DNA from: Laetiporus sulphureus 93-53
Lineage: Eukaryota; Basidiomycota; Agaricomycetes; Polyporales; Laetiporaceae
Assembly: GCF_001632365.1 (NCBI RefSeq)
Contig: NW_024468570.1
Span: forward strand, 62,001-126,000
Length of the DNA: 64,000 bases
Direction: 5' to 3'
In this document: positions 1 to 12,583 of the stretch, in pieces
Layout: each line of letters begins with the position of its first letter
How positions within the stretch are numbered: the stretch's first letter is position 1
The notes under the pieces: model-generated
What the model saw: only the letters and a program-made list of their open reading frames with translations
Told to the model about the DNA's origin: nothing
Databases searched by the model: none
Translations under genes and position numbers: made by a program

Positions 1-3000
1 GGTTAGCTTGACTGGCTCCCGGAGAACATTGTTAGTTCGTAAAGGGCACCGATTTAGGTAAGTGTCGAGCGCTCCATTACGAACCACAATCTACGATCTA
101 CAGGCTGGTGGCGGCTCTGTTCTTGCGTTCTGTGTCACGCACACACGGTTCAAATCTTTCCACCCCAGGAAGTTGAGCCGGCCTCATCGGTAACATCGCT
201 CGAGAATGTGGTATAGTATCCGGTACTACACCAAGCGCCCGACCACCTCCACTTTTCAACTTTGCACATTCTGTCATGATGTTTTGTTCGTATCAGATCC
301 ATTATGTGCAACAGGCACATTCTCAGCGTGAAACCTGACAGGCCTGATCCCCCGGAAGTCACACAAGCAGAAGCCGTCGACATCGGCGCTACTATCCGTG
401 GAGAAGCCCGATCGGCTTGATGGTGCTCATGCCAACGTTAACTTACTGTGCAAAGCGCTGACGTCAATTCAGATGCGTCTCGTACACTCGTGAGTCCCAC
501 CTTCGCTATATTAGTATAAAGGCAGTATACTCGCACGTTCAAGTTGGCATGCCCACTGTCACCTGCATCGCTCATTCTACTCGCCTGTCTCCGCCAAGAA
601 TTGGGTATCTATTAGGTTTGTGAGTCATGCATCCTCTCGAGAATGCATGCGGCTGACTACTGCTTCGTGTATTAGGATCAGTGGTTCCTGAAGGCTTATC
701 AGATAACGCAGACGCCCGTGTATTGGGGGTAATGGCAAACAAATTATTGGCAATTCTGCAGTGTGTCAGCCACTCTGCCACTCTGCGCAGGATGAACAAG
801 ACCTTTCGGCTCACGAGGCATGACCAAGGACATGCATGTTGCATAGATGAGACGAATGCTCTGCTGGGAACCATAGTAAGGAAACATCGTAGACTAGTAT
901 TGCACTCTGATCAGAAAGCTACTAGCTTCGCAGTGAACTCTCGTGGTATTACCACAATGCGCGGAGAACGCAGTACAATTACACTGCGCATTACACAGTA
1001 TACAATTTACGAGCTTCGAACAGACACGGAAGCACCCTGATGCCAACGAATTACGGCCACGAAGGCCGCATAATTGGGCGCCGCATCCAGACACCTGGTC
1101 GCCGTCTATGATGCACAGATGGCACTATCATGATGGCTGACTGGGAGGCTGTTCAACACACACACTGTTCTTCACACAGTGGTATACATCACTTGCTGGC
1201 CGAACGATCAAGCGACGGCACAAAGATCGTGCATAATCAGGAACATCATTATGCATCTGCCAAGCTACCTCATCCCCGACTCGACTGATCAAATGTTCTT
1301 GCATTCCTGTGAAAAGCTGTACCTCTTGCTGTGAACGTGTCGCACACTTACGGAAGCTTCTTCATGGCTCGCTCGATACCGAGCATAGGGTATGGGCGGG
1401 GCTTCGACAGTCAGCGCTCATCCAGGAGGATCGCAGTTGGATGTTTCATTACCGGAGCCAGTCTAGCGTCTGCTCACCTCACGTAGTATTACTCAAGGCG
1501 GCGACTCTGAGAACACACTGAAACACCACCCTCTGCGAGCCAGCTTCGAGTGCGCGTCATGTTTCCAGCGTTATCCGGAGGCGATGCTGGAGTGATCCGC
1601 ATTTTCTGCGGGTTACACGAAAGACACAAGCCGCGAGATGGGCTAGTGCGCACTTCTTGCGCCGGCAGGCTGCCTCAGAGTTTCATTTCGGGGATGTTCA
1701 TTGGGGCAAGGTTCGTCCTTGGCGTATTCGTATTTGCGTTCAACCTGCTGACCAGAACGCTCCTTTGGAGGTGTTTCTCTCATGCGCGCGGACATTGGAG
1801 CAAGGGCATATGCTAGAATGCAGGAACGCAAGTACATCACGTGGAGGCTTGAATGAAAGGTATAGCATGCTAGCTCCGCTCCATGCTGCGAAGAGCTCTG
1901 CTGTGGACCCGCAGTGGCGCATGGAGTACTTTACACTGCAATACCAATTCATGAATTGCTTGGACCGTTCAGGTGACGCGCTTGGGAGCAACAAGGCCGG
2001 TTGTTTTCATGGTCATACCAAAATGGCTTCTATATCCCATGAACTTGCATGCAAACTGCTAACATTGGCACTGGTCAGGTCCGATCGAGGCTGTGAACAT
2101 TGTCAAATAACACACAATAGATCTCCGCCCCTCAACCGCACACACGAGGTCCTCGTACAAGCCAACGTGGTCCATGCGATGTTATTCTCCTAGCACACAT
2201 AGTGCGGCATTGGATTGCTTCTCATCTCGTGGGTGGCTTCCTGGTATTCACGCCCGATCCAGTTCGATTCCAGAACGGTGGCAAAATCTTCATGCTTCCA
2301 AGGACGTGTACGGTGGGTAAGGGGCCTACATAGCCTCATCAGCCACGATAACAGCGCGGGAACCGGCTAATTCGGAGAAGCAAAACTCTCGAGGCATCAT
2401 TTCGCTTCGAGATTTGGAAGCACGTATAGCCGAAGTTCGAAACGCCGATCAATATCAGCGGCCCTGAAAGGCAAGTAGACGCGAGATTCTTGAAACCTGG
2501 CCACATATCTGATTAGTACGGGGCCGTTCAGCGCAGCCATATCGCGTAGTGAGGCCAGGATGCCGTCACAAACCATCGAGCACGTAACATGCTTACTTGT
2601 CGTGAGGTGACTTAATCCTGGTAACTGCGCGCTAAGGTTGTTTTCTCCTTAGAGGCGATAGGTTGTAAACGCCCGACGCAACGCCATGGAAGCAGTGTTA
2701 TTGCCGACCCAGCACTGAGGTTCTACGAATATGCGGCCGCGTATTTTGTGCTTCTCGTTCCATAGAAGCTACGACCTAGGTAACTCTCTTATATGGAGAC
2801 TCTTTCATGAAACGCTCGACAGACGGCCGTGCTTCATACGTCTAATGCCCACGGTATGTCGTAATGTTACCGTTCGCACGCTGACAACATGGTTACACAA
2901 GCGTGCGAGCATTCCGTCAGCATATTTGTTGCATCCTGTTGATTGCTGCGGTTGCAGACTCCGTAACGTGACGCATCAGGCGGGAAGATCCTACCAAAGG

Positions 3001-4650
3001 TACACTGCGAACGTTTTCATTGCATGCTGGTGAATGCGTTCAATTATAGGGAAGAACGTCAAAGTAGAATCCCGGGACCGGCCCGACATTTTGAATGCTA
3101 TGTTTCCCGATGCAGAAGGCGGAACGTCGTTGAGCTTGTATCCGCAGCATGGTCACAGCTCGCAGCCCTGGTGCAAGCTAGGCTGCCCAGTATCTTGTGT
3201 TCACCACTACGCAAGCATGTGGTTATGTCCAAATTCATACTGGTCACTGTCTAGCCCGAGATGGAAGCACGCGGACAAGTACTTTGAGCGCTGTGCTACT
3301 CCTGTTAGAACAAAGGGGGGTTGTCTTGGTGGTGCAAGGTTCGCATAGCCTCGCCAATTGCATGCGTACTCGGGCTAACAGGGGGACGGGGGCTGTAAAG
3401 GTAGAATCCAGTGTCAACGTCTCCCAGGCGGTTTTGGAATGCCCACACTCACATTGCGTCGGACCGGTGCTGTACAACGATGTTGCGCAATTTTATAAGC
3501 CAAGAGAATGATCTCAAGATTCAGCATGATTCGAAAGATTTTGCGAGCTATGCTTCATGCGGTGTCCATTCGAGATCTTTCCATGCTATATCGATCGGAG
3601 TAAAGCTCCTCCCCACTACCCCGAGTTGCAGCGGGAGAAGTTGAAAAAAAATGAATCAGAACTAGCACAGCATGCAAAAATCTCTTGTGGAACACCGACG
3701 TCGTTCTTATGCACTACAAGAATGTTAAAGAGAAGAAAAGTAACGCAGACGTCCACGAAAATTCAAACACGAATGACCAAGCTCATTGCTCCAGTTTAAG
3801 TTCACGTCACGGGCCACGAGATACATCGACAAGGAAAGCTGGCTGCGCAGAGTTTTCGCAGCCAAGCGAAAGGCGGCCCGACCAGAACAAGGAAGACAGT
3901 ATTTGAAACACACCGACGTTCGGATCTAATGTATATGGCGGTGCGCAGTGGGTTGCGCCTCGAACACACAGCTCGTTATGCGGTAGGGATATTCCATCGC
4001 TTTCATACAGCAGTCTCGCTCAGAGGTTGGAGAATCCAGCCGCTAGTTATCATGGAGGGAGGTTGCAAAGAGTCGGCGCTAAAATATGAGGCTGTGCTTC
4101 TTAAAAAATGGCTGTGCTCGCGCCTTATATGGTAACGCAAATCCTTTAGGCTTTCAGATATCACAATCAATTGCTCGATCGGTTATGCGATGGCTTATGA
4201 TGCGCAGGAGTACTTTAGGCAATACAGCGGGGGGACACTTCTTTGGACTGAAGGATTATTGCCATATGCTCTACGAAAGAGCTGCATGTGCGAGATGCTT
4301 GGACTTTAGGCGCTCAAGACCTTTGGCCAGTCATGATCATACATTATGGTAGTATTGGGCATCCGAGATGTTGCTGAAACAAGCAGTACGTATTCGAGGC
4401 ATAATACAATTGGAATGGCGGGAGGAAAGATGCCACACAATGGCCTTAGAAGGCGATTGAAGGCCGCCTTAAAATCATTGACAAAGAAGTGAGTAACGAC
4501 TCCCGGTGCTTCTCGTGTATCTCCTGACTACACTGCATAGAACATAGAAAACTCCATCTCAAGTCCAGACTCTATGCATAAACATCCGCAGTCAGTCGAG
4601 CTTTGAGACCGCCTTATCTGAGTTTAAGGACTCACAGGCTGTCCTCCGTT
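1..4650. other. Gene-poor left edge, no recognisable gene
   Basis: No open frame longer than about 180 codons, and none of the short frames shows a conserved motif, signal peptide, membrane helix or believable chain of exons on either strand. I saw no long terminal repeat, terminal inverted repeat or reverse-transcriptase or transposase motif. A stretch this long without a gene contrasts with the dense coding from 4.7 kb on. It may be old, decayed repeat DNA, but the sequence alone does not prove that. Confidence 0.5.
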
Positions 4651-4678
4651 TGCATACTTTCATCGCCGTCTGCGAAAC

Positions 4679-7273
4679 TCACATTTCATCCAGAGTCGGC
4701 GCCTCCAGGTCAAAGTCGATCGGCGTCGCAGACGGTCCCTCCGCGACAACTACTTCAGACCTAGTCTCTGTAGGCAGAAGGGTCACCTCCACAACAGGCG
4801 TTGGCAGCGCCGTGGCCTTCCAGCCGCTGCGCCATTGCGCCAGGCCCGCTATCAATCCAAACACGCCAACCCACACCTACAGTTCGTCACGTCAGCAAGG
4901 CCTCCATCAATGATACGTGCAACATTATATAAAGCGATATGGCGCGCAGCAAGCGCAAGAGCGCCACGATGGTCAAACATGGAAAGGGCTGTGCACATAA
5001 GCTCGCAGATATCACGCCATCGCTGAACGAAGATGGGCAGATGGGGGATAGCGATGGAGATACCACAAATGAAGACGCACCTCATCACTGAAGAGACCCT
5101 GTTCCAGAGACCTGTGACGGAGATTCAGGAACAATGGAGTCAGTACCGTATGTTCGGTGCAACGGCGAACGAGGAGCTAGAAGCGAAGATATGCAATAGA
5201 ATAGTACCCTGGATGGAGTACACAGCCTGTGCGATGGGGCGGAAGTAGATTGGACTAAGGCAGCACAACACATTATCCGGATAGACGGTACGATAGGCGT
5301 GCAAACCGTGCGGAACCAAGCATCTGCTGATGGATAGCACCGACGAGAAAATATCCTGACATTCTCTTTGAGACATCCTTCGGCAGCGTGCCTTCACAAC
5401 TGTACTTTATCGGGGAAACGTTTCAAGTATCACGAAAGCCATACAGAAAGTGATAAGTCATGCAGGCACTGGGGGCCGGAGGAAAGAGCCGATTACGGAC
5501 CTTCAAACATAAGTACAAGAGAAATACTGCCAATGCACATTCGCCATAAACGATCGCAGAAAGTCAGCAGCCAGCGCCAACTTGGGCAGGCCGCAGCTCT
5601 AGCACTGTCAGACGTGCCGGCCGGCTGAGCAGGGAAACGTTTTAAGAGCATGCCGCGCGAGGCCTCCTAGGGCATGGGAGCGTATCTATCGTAGACACGC
5701 GTCTGCGCACAGCCATTCTCTGACCATGCTAAATCAGGTTGCCGGATGACAGCAAGAGACCCGTTCCATTGGTCGATGCGACAGGGGAGAAGGGACGAGT
5801 AGACAAAGGCACCTCGATAGCTGGAACCTCTCCAACATCACGTGTCTTCCGCAACACAGCCTCGTCGACGTAAAAGGACCTCATTTGTTGGAGACAATAG
5901 CGAGCATTCCAGAAGAACGTTCGTTTTCCACACGAGCCCGCGGAATGACGAGCGCGGCCAACAAGCGACCCGGACGATCGGCATACGCGGTAATTGATGC
6001 ACAGCCCGATGCAAATGCGAGCAATTCGCCGTGAATCCAGAGCGCGAGATAGAACGCAATGGGGACGAGCTGCAGTCATGGGGTGGTTCGCGAAGCCCGG
6101 CAGGAGCACATGAGGCGAGCAGCGAGGATTCGGCGACGTCGAGCAGCCGAGCGTGAATACAGTATTCCAAGCTGCTGACGGGAGCACACAGCCGAATTCA
6201 CGCTCGCAGGGACGGAGAATACCAGAAGGGAACAAACGTGGAAGTGCACGTACCAATGCACGGTCAATGGCAGGTAGCCGAGGTTGACTATGAGCTCATT
6301 CCAGAGCGCATCCCATCTCTGCTTCAGCTCTTCCTTCTCCGCTTTGGCAGAGACGGCCTTTTTTCTATGTGATCAGGCACTCTTCGACAGATAGGAAACA
6401 GCTTACTACATACCTTGGACTTGCTCACTACGCGTTCACGGACCTTGAGCAGCCGAGCATCTTCACGCAGGTGCATGAACTGCAGGACAACATAGGCTGC
6501 CCAGAACCGGCAAGACCATATGCCCAAGGCGTTCAGGTCCAAACGGATACGCCTTCCAGGCTTCGCTTTGCCGAACGGAAGCAATGACGATAGCGATGGC
6601 ATGGAGAGCTCAGGCGCGATGATGGAGTGGGACAGGAGGTAATACAAGTGCTCAAGGGGATAATATGCAATCATGGACCACCCTTGCAACCTCTCGATAG
6701 TGAGCAGCTTGCGGGTTTGCGGGTGGCTCCGCTCAATTGAAGTAAGCCATTGTATGATGGGCAGGAGGCCTAGAGGTAAGTGAGTTGAGATCGCACACGA
6801 GCTCCGTTCCCCATAGCTCAAACCTATGAGACTCTACGTCAACTTACCCCAGATACGAAAGAGCATTCGTGCATCGCCGAGGATGCTGCCTAGCTTCGCC
6901 AGTCCGTCTGCAGAAGCACTGACGGGTGCCGGGCGTAATCCAGCATTATGCTGCATCCGAGCACGGAATTGAAGGAATGGCACGATCAGTTTGATTGCGT
7001 ATTGGATGATCTATGACGGACAGTTTCACGTAAGTGTAACTGCTCGAGTCGCGTAGCATTGCCCCTCTGACCATGAAGAACTTGCTGCAGGGGAAGAACG
7101 CGTCAGTTGCACTGAGCTACGAGGGCTCCAAGTCTCACTGACTCGCTACCGCTCCACGTGCTGAGGTATCGCACGAGATGATCCAACGTCTCCGAGGTAG
7201 GAACGAACGCGAATGACCCCAAAGTTAGGTCCTCAATGCGAGACAAGGTGAGCATCTTTGATGGTCGCGACAT
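4679..7273 (-). CDS. PEX11: PEX11-family peroxisomal membrane protein
   Basis: Pex11 proteins elongate and divide peroxisomes and sit in the peroxisomal membrane. I read exons at 7273-7143, 7084-7072 (13 nt), 7010-6848, 6769-6414, about 6364-6254, 5111-5081 and 4876-4679, giving about 330 residues, somewhat longer than yeast Pex11. Family landmarks in order are TLDHLVRYLSTWSGSDKFFM near the N-terminus, QYAIKLIVPFLQFRAR, the YYPLEHLYYL segment, and a C-terminal block with NLGYLPLTVHWSLEQGLF followed by VWVGVFGLIAGLAQW. The start at 7273 (MSRPSKM) is the first ATG in the frame. Two oddities: the intron 6253-5112 is 1,142 bp while the others are about 45-75 bp, and the join between the fourth and fifth exons is one base out of frame at a run of six A (6364-6359). 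That is either a splice form I did not find or a frameshift. Confidence 0.82.
5112..6253 (-). other. Long intron (1.14 kb) inside PEX11
   Basis: The donor GTACGT follows codons for LTVHW and the acceptor CACAG precedes the 31-nt exon that continues the Pex11 motif, so the interval is intronic by position. It holds a 175-codon open frame on the minus strand (6256-5729) with no recognisable motif. It may be an insertion into an intron, but I saw no terminal repeats or target duplication. Confidence 0.6.
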
Positions 7274-8017
7274 TGTGCAATTCTCGTTACAATTAAAGAC
7301 AAGTGTGCAGCAGAGGTTGTCAAACCGATGGCAGACGATGGTCAAAAGGAAGAGTGAACTTCAAATACTTCCGTCGACTCCGCGCGGAGGAGCGTTGGTG
7401 TGAAGCCTCGAGGCCTCGCGATCCGGGGTAACACGTACCCGCGGAGTTGCCGACCGACGTCACGCGAGCGCCATGTCATGTGAAACGCTTATCTAATGGC
7501 TGTACAGTCCGCACATAAATTCTCAGCCACCGCGTTTCGCAACTCTATGAACAAATCCATGAGGACACAAAAGTTCGGACTCGGTTGTTGCTTTCCGTCT
7601 CCTTGTCCGCGTTCCAGTCCTCTAGAACAACCCGACGGTGCTTTCTCCGGTGATTTGAGACTCGTCCGCTCGACTGGTTGGCCTGCTGTTTCTGGAGGTA
7701 TCGCTTCGGCTGGTGCTCATGACGGAGTGGTGGTTGATTGGGAGGACGGGTTTCTGCACTGGAGAGGACCGACATTCCATTGCTAGAGTACGCTTCGACG
7801 TTGTATTCTTCCGTTCGTGGCGCAATGCATTGTTTTTGATATCACCCAATCATGACATTCCTCTGAATCATAGGCATGTTCATTACGTGAGTATTCTATA
7901 AATGATAAAATTGTGTATTAGACGATTGGATATCGATGCGGAGCAGTTGGATACAGCAGGTCGGTACAGCATATAGACACGAAAGACGAATCGCTGTCCG
8001 ACAGTAATATATACATC

Positions 8018-8548
8018 TCATGTTCCCTTCTTCCCAGATTGTGATTCCGATGCTGGTGTAGCAGGCTTGGAGACCATAGGCATCGGTCGTTTGGAAAACA
8101 CCATCTTCCGCTTCACGATGGCGACCACGTCCCATCCTTTTTCAGAGCTTCTTCGTTTTGATGCATCCACATCGTCCATTGGGATGTCGTCATGTGCGTC
8201 CGACGGTAACGACCTGCGATGCAAGACCGCGAGAGGCTTAGGGAGATTGACGAGTCGGCCTTCTAGCAAGTGATAGCCTATTAGCAGCGTCGGCTTCTGC
8301 TGTGTGATGGTTTAGAGCATGTCGCATCTACTCGCACAGTCATGAGCGTGGACGAGGGCACTCACTGTCGCATCGTCTATCCGAAGCTTTCCAACCACCT
8401 GGCCTTCCCTGTCCCCCTTCACCTCCAACGAGCCTTGCAGCTCTATCAGCACCAGCTCATCGCTGCCGAACTGGGCCAGCTGTGGTGGGAATATCTGCGA
8501 GGAAGATGAGGAAGAGCTTGGAGCCGAGATGTTGATTGGGATGATCAT
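8018..8548 (-). CDS. CTF8: Chromosome transmission fidelity protein 8 (Ctf8)
   Basis: Ctf8 is a small subunit of the alternative clamp loader Ctf18-RFC, which loads PCNA and supports sister-chromatid cohesion in the nucleus. Two exons, 8548-8366 and 8296-8018, join in phase 0 and encode 153 residues. The Ctf8 domain is clear: LVLIELQGSLEV, then GQVVGKLRID, then, after the intron, PTLLIGYHLLEGRLVNLPKP. The C-terminal KGWDVVAIVKRKMVFSKRP block is also typical. The ATG at 8548 was preferred to the open frame reaching 8821 because the protein then begins with a normal Ctf8 N-terminus and leaves a promoter gap to the divergent hydrolase gene. A serine run lies near residue 12. Confidence 0.9.
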
Positions 8549-8739
8549 GGCGTGGTCTAGCAGTGATACAGGGTCTGTCTGGGTCGAGCGAGAGTGGCTG
8601 AGGGAAGACGCGTTCACAGTCAATCGCGACGCGCCTCGACGCGCTTGTGGCAATCCACGTGCCATGAGTTCTCGTCCAGCCCCATATCGTAGTGCGACGC
8701 TCACGTACGCTCCGCTCTTGCTCTCCATTATGTGCCACA
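8549..8739. promoter_or_regulatory. Shared divergent promoter, CTF8 / hydrolase
   Basis: Only 191 bp separate the two divergent ATGs at 8548 (-) and 8740 (+), so both promoters and 5' leaders must fit here. No strong TATA box is visible. The frame of CTF8 stays open through the interval, so a longer Ctf8 N-terminus cannot be excluded. Confidence 0.5.
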
Positions 8740-9612
8740 ATGTCGACGCAGATTTCTGAAGGACCTCTAGCCGTCCAGCTGCCTTCAGGGACGTCGCTCG
8801 AACGTCACATTGCGCCAGCACCCATGAAGGACTCTGACGCTACGCACAAGCTCGCGATCTGCTTGCATCCTTGGTCATGGCTCGGTGGGAGAATGGACGA
8901 TCCGTGGGTCGCAAGAGTCATGCAGTGGTCAGAATTCATGCTCATCGCATCTGCTTCTCCTCTTTGGCTGTTCCTCTGCGGAATCTCGCTCCAGTGTACT
9001 GCACACTTTGATAAGACCGCTGCACCGACGCGGCTACCACGTTCTGAGGTATAATTCTCGTGGTGTAGGAAGGTCATCAGGGTGGTCGTCTTTTACCGGC
9101 AGCCGTGAAGCACAAGATCTAAACGAGCTGGTGAAATGGGCAACAGAGGCCTTCAACCCAGTAGATTCGATTGTGATCATTGTATGTCGTGAGGTCTATT
9201 CCACCATCTTGTGTTCGTCTCCCGCTAATGTGGTGTGCAGGGATACTCATACGGCGCATTGATAGCCTCACTCCAACCCCTTCTCCCTGAGCCCAGAGTA
9301 TCTCACGTCCTCCTCTCATACCCTCTCGGGGCCCGCCACTGGCTCACAGCCTTCCATGGCAAAAACTACACAGACGCGTTGACCTCCCTCATCCGCGATC
9401 GGTTGTCCAACGTGCTCATCATCTACGGCGACCGAGACGAGTTCACCAGCGCGGAGCAGTATGAGCAGTGGCTCGAGGCTCTCAATAGGGACACTCAGGG
9501 CGAGCGTGGCTCCTTGCAGACTGCCAAGGTCGAGAATGCAACGCATTTCTGGAGGGAACAGAATGCTGTAGATCGGCTAGTCGAGGCGATCGAGTCTTGG
9601 TTGCCGACGTGA
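8740..9612 (+). CDS. Alpha/beta-hydrolase fold protein
   Basis: A probable serine hydrolase whose substrate cannot be told from the sequence. Exons 8740-8903, 8995-9181 and 9241-9612 join in phase and give 240 residues. The nucleophile elbow GYSYG starts exactly at the third exon, and upstream lie CLHPWSWLGG (strand and oxyanion region) and YHVLRYNSRGVGRSSG. YGDRDEF supplies the likely acid and NATHFWR the likely histidine, so the catalytic triad looks complete. The layout resembles small cytosolic hydrolases of the YtaP/dienelactone-like kind. There is no signal peptide. The first ATG after the CTF8 promoter was used as the start. Confidence 0.85.
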
Positions 9613-10482
9613 CACGTTCGCTCTTGTGCATTGTTCGAGGACTGTTGCATATGGATTTGCACATGTGAGGACGGATGGACATCTATTCATAAATAAGTTC
9701 ACGCTTGGACAGATGTATGCGAAATGGCGTATTGATATGCAGTACGCACTCTGGCTCCTTCGTTGCTCTTGAGCATTGATGTATACAAATGAATTCCTGC
9801 CATTCTTGTGCATCGAGGTCGAGTTGATCCGACGTGGTCGGTCATGACGTCGATAAAGTGGTTTGAATGAAGGATAGGCCTGTGTACAACGCCTTGCCTT
9901 GAAACAGCACGAAAAAAAACTTGTTTCTCCTGCCAAATAATGTAATCGTTACATGATACACTATGTTGTCGGGCGACAATGAGACTTGCTACTCCTCTTA
10001 CAGCAGGCCCCCGGCCTATTCGATAGCACAACTTGAGGCCAGACTGCATTCCTGCTTGGAAACTACCATACACTGTGTAGATATCATGTCTGTAAATCCA
10101 CCGTATGTCTCTCTATTCGCATGCTTTGAACGAACATATCAACGAAGCCAGCGTAGTGAGGTAGTCTTGAAGGAAATCACTTAGTAGAGTCCGGAGCAAT
10201 CCCACAACGAGCGTAACTATCTGTAAATGCTAATTGCATGCCGCCTGTCTGCAGAGGAGATGCGGGATACGGCTCGTGATTCGTGATCGCAGCCAGTGAT
10301 AGCATCCCTCTTCTCGAGTGCATATGATTAGAGCCATCAGCCGGTAACGCAGATCCACTGGCAGTAGTGGGTCCTGCGCCTTGCTCCGTTAGCACCCTTT
10401 GGGCCTCTGCATGAGGTACTGATCTGCTTTCCGATGAAGATACAGATGGAGGAGTATAAGCAGCTTCATCGGGGAGTACTGT
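9613..10482. other. Intergenic, nothing recognised
   Basis: This tail-to-tail interval between the hydrolase and the zinc-cluster gene has short open frames on the minus strand (9577-10073 and 10177-10395) without any conserved motif. The frame at 10177-10395 could be an alternative 3' exon of the transcription factor, but the upstream exon already ends in a stop codon. Confidence 0.4.
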
Positions 10483-11385
10483 TCATTGCATGCCTCCACC
10501 TTCAGAAGTAGAAGGCGATGTCGAGGAATCCTCGCTAGTAGGCGACCCGGAGAAGGAATAATGAGGCACAACAGTGACCGGTTGAGAAACGAGCGGCTCG
10601 ATATTAGTTAAGGGGGGTAAGAATTTATATGTCCGTGGAGGATAACTCTCCGTTTGAGGGCCAAGTGCATGTCTTGAGCCTTGCTGATGTTGCGAGCGAT
10701 GTATGTCAGGCGACAACTGGCCAGACGCTGACTCTATGATAGGCGGAACAAACTGTACGCTTTGCGAATATGGGAGCACAGCTGTCGGATGGATCATATG
10801 TGAAGGTGGCGCGGGATTTGGTGCAGAACATGAGGGGGAGCTTGAACCGGGACTGATAGTGAGGTGTCTGATTATGTTTTCCAGTTCCAGCAGCTTCCGG
10901 TTCGCAACATCGAGACTTAGCTCCAATTCGCGCAGCTTTGCATGATTGCGACTGACTTCCGCCTTAATGTCTTCAGACTCCCGTCGAGTTACATCCCTCT
11001 TTCTTGACGTCTCTCAGACATTGTCTCATTGATCAATGAACTTATTTGCCACTTACTCCGGTTCTAGCATTACCCAGTCACATGCGGTGCTTCCCCTCTG
11101 AGTACATGGACCGCATGGTCGAGCTCTGCTCAAACGGGACAACTGTCAGCCAGGAACAAAAGCAGAACAACGGGAGCCAGACCTGTCGCATTTGATTTTC
11201 CTTCTACGACATTCTAGATCAAAGAGTACGATTGGTCAAAAAGCGAAAGCCAGATAAATAACGAGCAACTGAACTTTACCTGTACAACTAAGCCCGCCTT
11301 TGCGCCGTGCTATTTGTGACGGCATGTATGTGGCACCGTTCATTTCAGGAATGGATGTGTCTGAAGGTGCACCTAAGACATGCAT
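10483..11385 (-). CDS. Zn(2)-Cys(6) transcription factor with coiled coil
   Basis: A nuclear DNA-binding regulator. Four exons (11385-11280, 11213-11183, 11125-11074, 11010-10483) join in phase and give 238 residues. The zinc cluster is complete and split by two introns: SCTECRRRKIKCDRARPCG followed by PCTQRGSTACDW, i.e. C-X2-C-X6-C-X5-C-X2-C-X7-C at about residues 33-60. After it comes a charged heptad-like helix (ESEDIKAEVSRNHAKLRELE, then LSLDVANRKLLELENIIRHL), the usual dimerisation coiled coil. The rest is Ser/Pro/Gln-rich and disordered. It is short for the class and lacks the large fungal-specific middle domain. A start at MNGATYM (about 11345) is also possible. Target genes are unknown. 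Confidence 0.83.
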
Positions 11386-12583
11386 GGACCTGAGTATCGA
11401 CTTTCGTCCATAGTGGCCAAGATTCTTATCAGATCGCGGACGGACCTTCAACGACGCTTGCTGCCACTGCAGAATTTCCTTGCATACTATCGGTTGCCAT
11501 GCTAGAAGAGAACGACGAAAAATAACTCATCACTGCCTAAGCAGGAATGCCTTTGATAGACAGGAGCAAGTTCGGACTAAGGTCGTGATCTCGGGCAGGG
11601 ACATAGAACGAATGTGAACCGTTTGTCCATGATCGCTTCCGAGATTGGCCCTCCGTAGTGAGGAATTTCTCGGTTCTAGACCCCGTTATGTAAGAGAGCG
11701 AATGGCCAGAATGAACGCGAGAATATCGGTGGAATCCCTGGAAGTATGGTGATAGTGACTGTACATAGCTGCCCAGTCCATTTTTCTGACCTGGAGATGC
11801 AAGACTGGTGAATGGACGCACCCCTGCTTTGGCCTTCGTCATGCACACTAAATGCCATCTCTGCCCCCTAAAAGCCTCCAAATAAGCCAAACGTGTAAAA
11901 AGGCGATGGAACTGCGGTCACATGGCTTCGCGTCAACACGTGTAGGTAAAATGCCGCGTTATGATGTATGTCTTGAAGCTTTGACTTTGAGAAGAGGTGT
12001 GATCTCGGCCAGATATATACCGCATACGTACGAGAAAGCGATCCACACAGCGCATCATGGCTGCGCCATCATCGCGCACATCGCGCACACTAAGGCCAAT
12101 CAACACCAAGACACTACTAGTACTCACAAGGCCAAGGTGGATGTTTGCGGTAGCTGTTCCACCGCGCCGCTGCACACATCAGGTGGCTTGTGCTTCAACT
12201 GCATCGTCATAGTGGTCTGCTAACTCCAGGTTTAGGGATTTTACATGATACAATCGCTGGACGTTACGCGAGGGACTGAGATCACTTGGCACTTTAGTTG
12301 GCCGAACTTGCAATTCTCGATGCTAGCACTGAGGGCCAGGTTCTGTGCGTTTCCTGTACTGAAAGCCGTTAGCACTGACAGAACCTATATGACATTGACA
12401 TCCCCGCTCGCCAACGATGAGAACAGGAAGTTCAAACCGAAGCAGCCACAGGTTCAAGAGACATGAAAATGTAACATATTAGTGATCATAAAGCTACAGT
12501 AAGCGTCACCTATCGTAGTGAAGTCCTAATCAATACAACGTCAGGAAAATGCCGTTTACAATCGATTTGTCCGTCTTTGCCGA
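11386..12583. other. Intergenic with unrecognised open frames
   Basis: Overlapping frames of about 117-123 codons occur at 11537-11890 (-) and 11852-12223 (+), but neither has a motif, membrane helix or convincing splice partners. A minus-strand stretch near 12060-12130 has codon-like periodicity and a hydrophobic segment, so a decayed exon is possible. Confidence 0.3.

Noticed and set aside
145..165. Possible tRNA B-box (GGTTCAAATC)
   Set aside because: No complementary T-stem and no A-box at the required distance.
2262..2290. Possible tRNA T-arm (GTTCGATTC)
   Set aside because: The flanking bases do not form a T-stem, and no acceptor stem or D-arm is nearby.
5729..6256. 175-codon frame in the PEX11 intron as a nested gene
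   Set aside because: No motif, no start context and a composition like non-coding DNA; noted only as intron content.
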